Of a stretch of 64,000 nt of DNA, positions 63,979 to 64,000 are shown piece by piece. The DNA is from Pseudomonas sp. LS.1a. Lineage in GTDB: Bacteria; Pseudomonadota; Gammaproteobacteria; Pseudomonadales; Pseudomonadaceae. The notes beneath the pieces were generated by a model. It worked only from the letters and a program-made list of their open reading frames with translations. It was not told the DNA's origin and did no database searches. Numbering within the stretch: the first letter of the stretch is position 1; each line of letters begins with the position of its first letter. The stretch spans positions 5,240,001 through 5,304,000 of the forward strand of contig NZ_CP092827.1 in the NCBI RefSeq assembly GCF_022533585.1. The letters run 5' to 3'. Position numbers and translations under genes: made by a program.

Positions 63979-64000
63979 CGGCAGGCAACTGATAGCTCCA
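63971..64000 (-). CDS. opgG: 3' end of opgG (last nine codons, cut by the window)
   Basis: The minus strand from 64000 reads WSYQLPADE and then TAA at 63973, and the stop overlaps the opgH start (GATGAGTAA). This matches an opgG C terminus directly upstream of opgH. Only about 30 bases are visible, so the identity rests mainly on the opgGH context. Confidence 0.7.
   Translation of the reverse strand, partial: WSYQLPADE

Overview
The window is about 64 kb of GC-rich chromosomal DNA from a Pseudomonas of the P. putida group. Three things support this. The gene order (tkt, an ArsR-type regulator, metK ... ahcY-metF ... a pilGHIJ-chpA-chpC cluster ... pyrRBC', hslVU, phaC1-phaZ-phaC2-phaD/phaF-phaI, ubiEJB, hisIE, tatABC ... 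opgGH) matches what I recall of P. putida. The PhaZ catalytic residues fall exactly at S102, D221 and H248. The short inverted repeat typical of that group (core TTCGCGGGTAAACCCGCTCC) recurs at about 16 places. Almost everything is core genome. I see no prophage, insertion sequence, CRISPR array, tRNA or rRNA.

Layout. 1-12.2 kb is rich in S-adenosylmethionine (SAM) metabolism. After the truncated transketolase gene comes an ArsR-methyltransferase fusion regulator co-directional with metK, then envelope and transport genes, then ahcY-metF behind an S-adenosylhomocysteine (SAH) riboswitch. 12.2-23 kb holds a possible glycosyltransferase-like protein, a periplasmic binding protein, the RhlE helicase, YceI with cytochrome b561, a flavin amine oxidase with an Ala/Lys/Pro-rich tail, bioA, rsmE and a hemolysin-III-family membrane protein. 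23.1-32 kb on the minus strand is the Chp/Pil chemosensory cluster, which lacks the pilK and chpB adaptation genes. 32.2-38.2 kb carries gshB, tonB, yqgE, ruvX and the pyrR-pyrB-pyrC' operon. 38.4-41 kb carries the heat-shock protease pair hslVU and a DUF971 gene. 41.2-48 kb is the complete medium-chain-length polyhydroxyalkanoate (PHA) locus. 48.1-54.3 kb has ubiEJB, hisIE, tatABC and a second RsmE-family gene. 54.3-58.5 kb has two tandem chemoreceptors. 58.6-61.2 kb is a polar amino-acid ABC transporter. 61.4-64 kb is opgH, preceded by the last codons of opgG.

How the genes work together. metK makes SAM, many methyltransferases here and elsewhere turn it into SAH, and ahcY and metF recycle SAH and supply methyl groups for methionine. 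The regulator-metK unit and the ahcY-metF unit have different control elements, a protein operator and a riboswitch. The PHA locus pairs two polymerases and a depolymerase (phaC1ZC2D, plus strand) with convergent granule-protein genes (phaIF, minus strand).

Regulatory sites readable in the sequence include a perfect 13-bp-arm palindrome before the ArsR-type gene, a sigma70 promoter plus SAH riboswitch before ahcY, a sigma32-type promoter before hslV, a sigma54-type -24/-12 element before phaC1, and FliA (sigma28)-type promoters before both chemoreceptors. Apart from the 344-bp region before the ArsR-type gene (described below), no gene-free stretch exceeds 300 bases. The candidates for less-described biology are the regulator and its operator, the 12.2-kb protein of unknown function, the amine oxidase tail and the receptor-promoter pairing. 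I do not see a clearly new multi-gene system.
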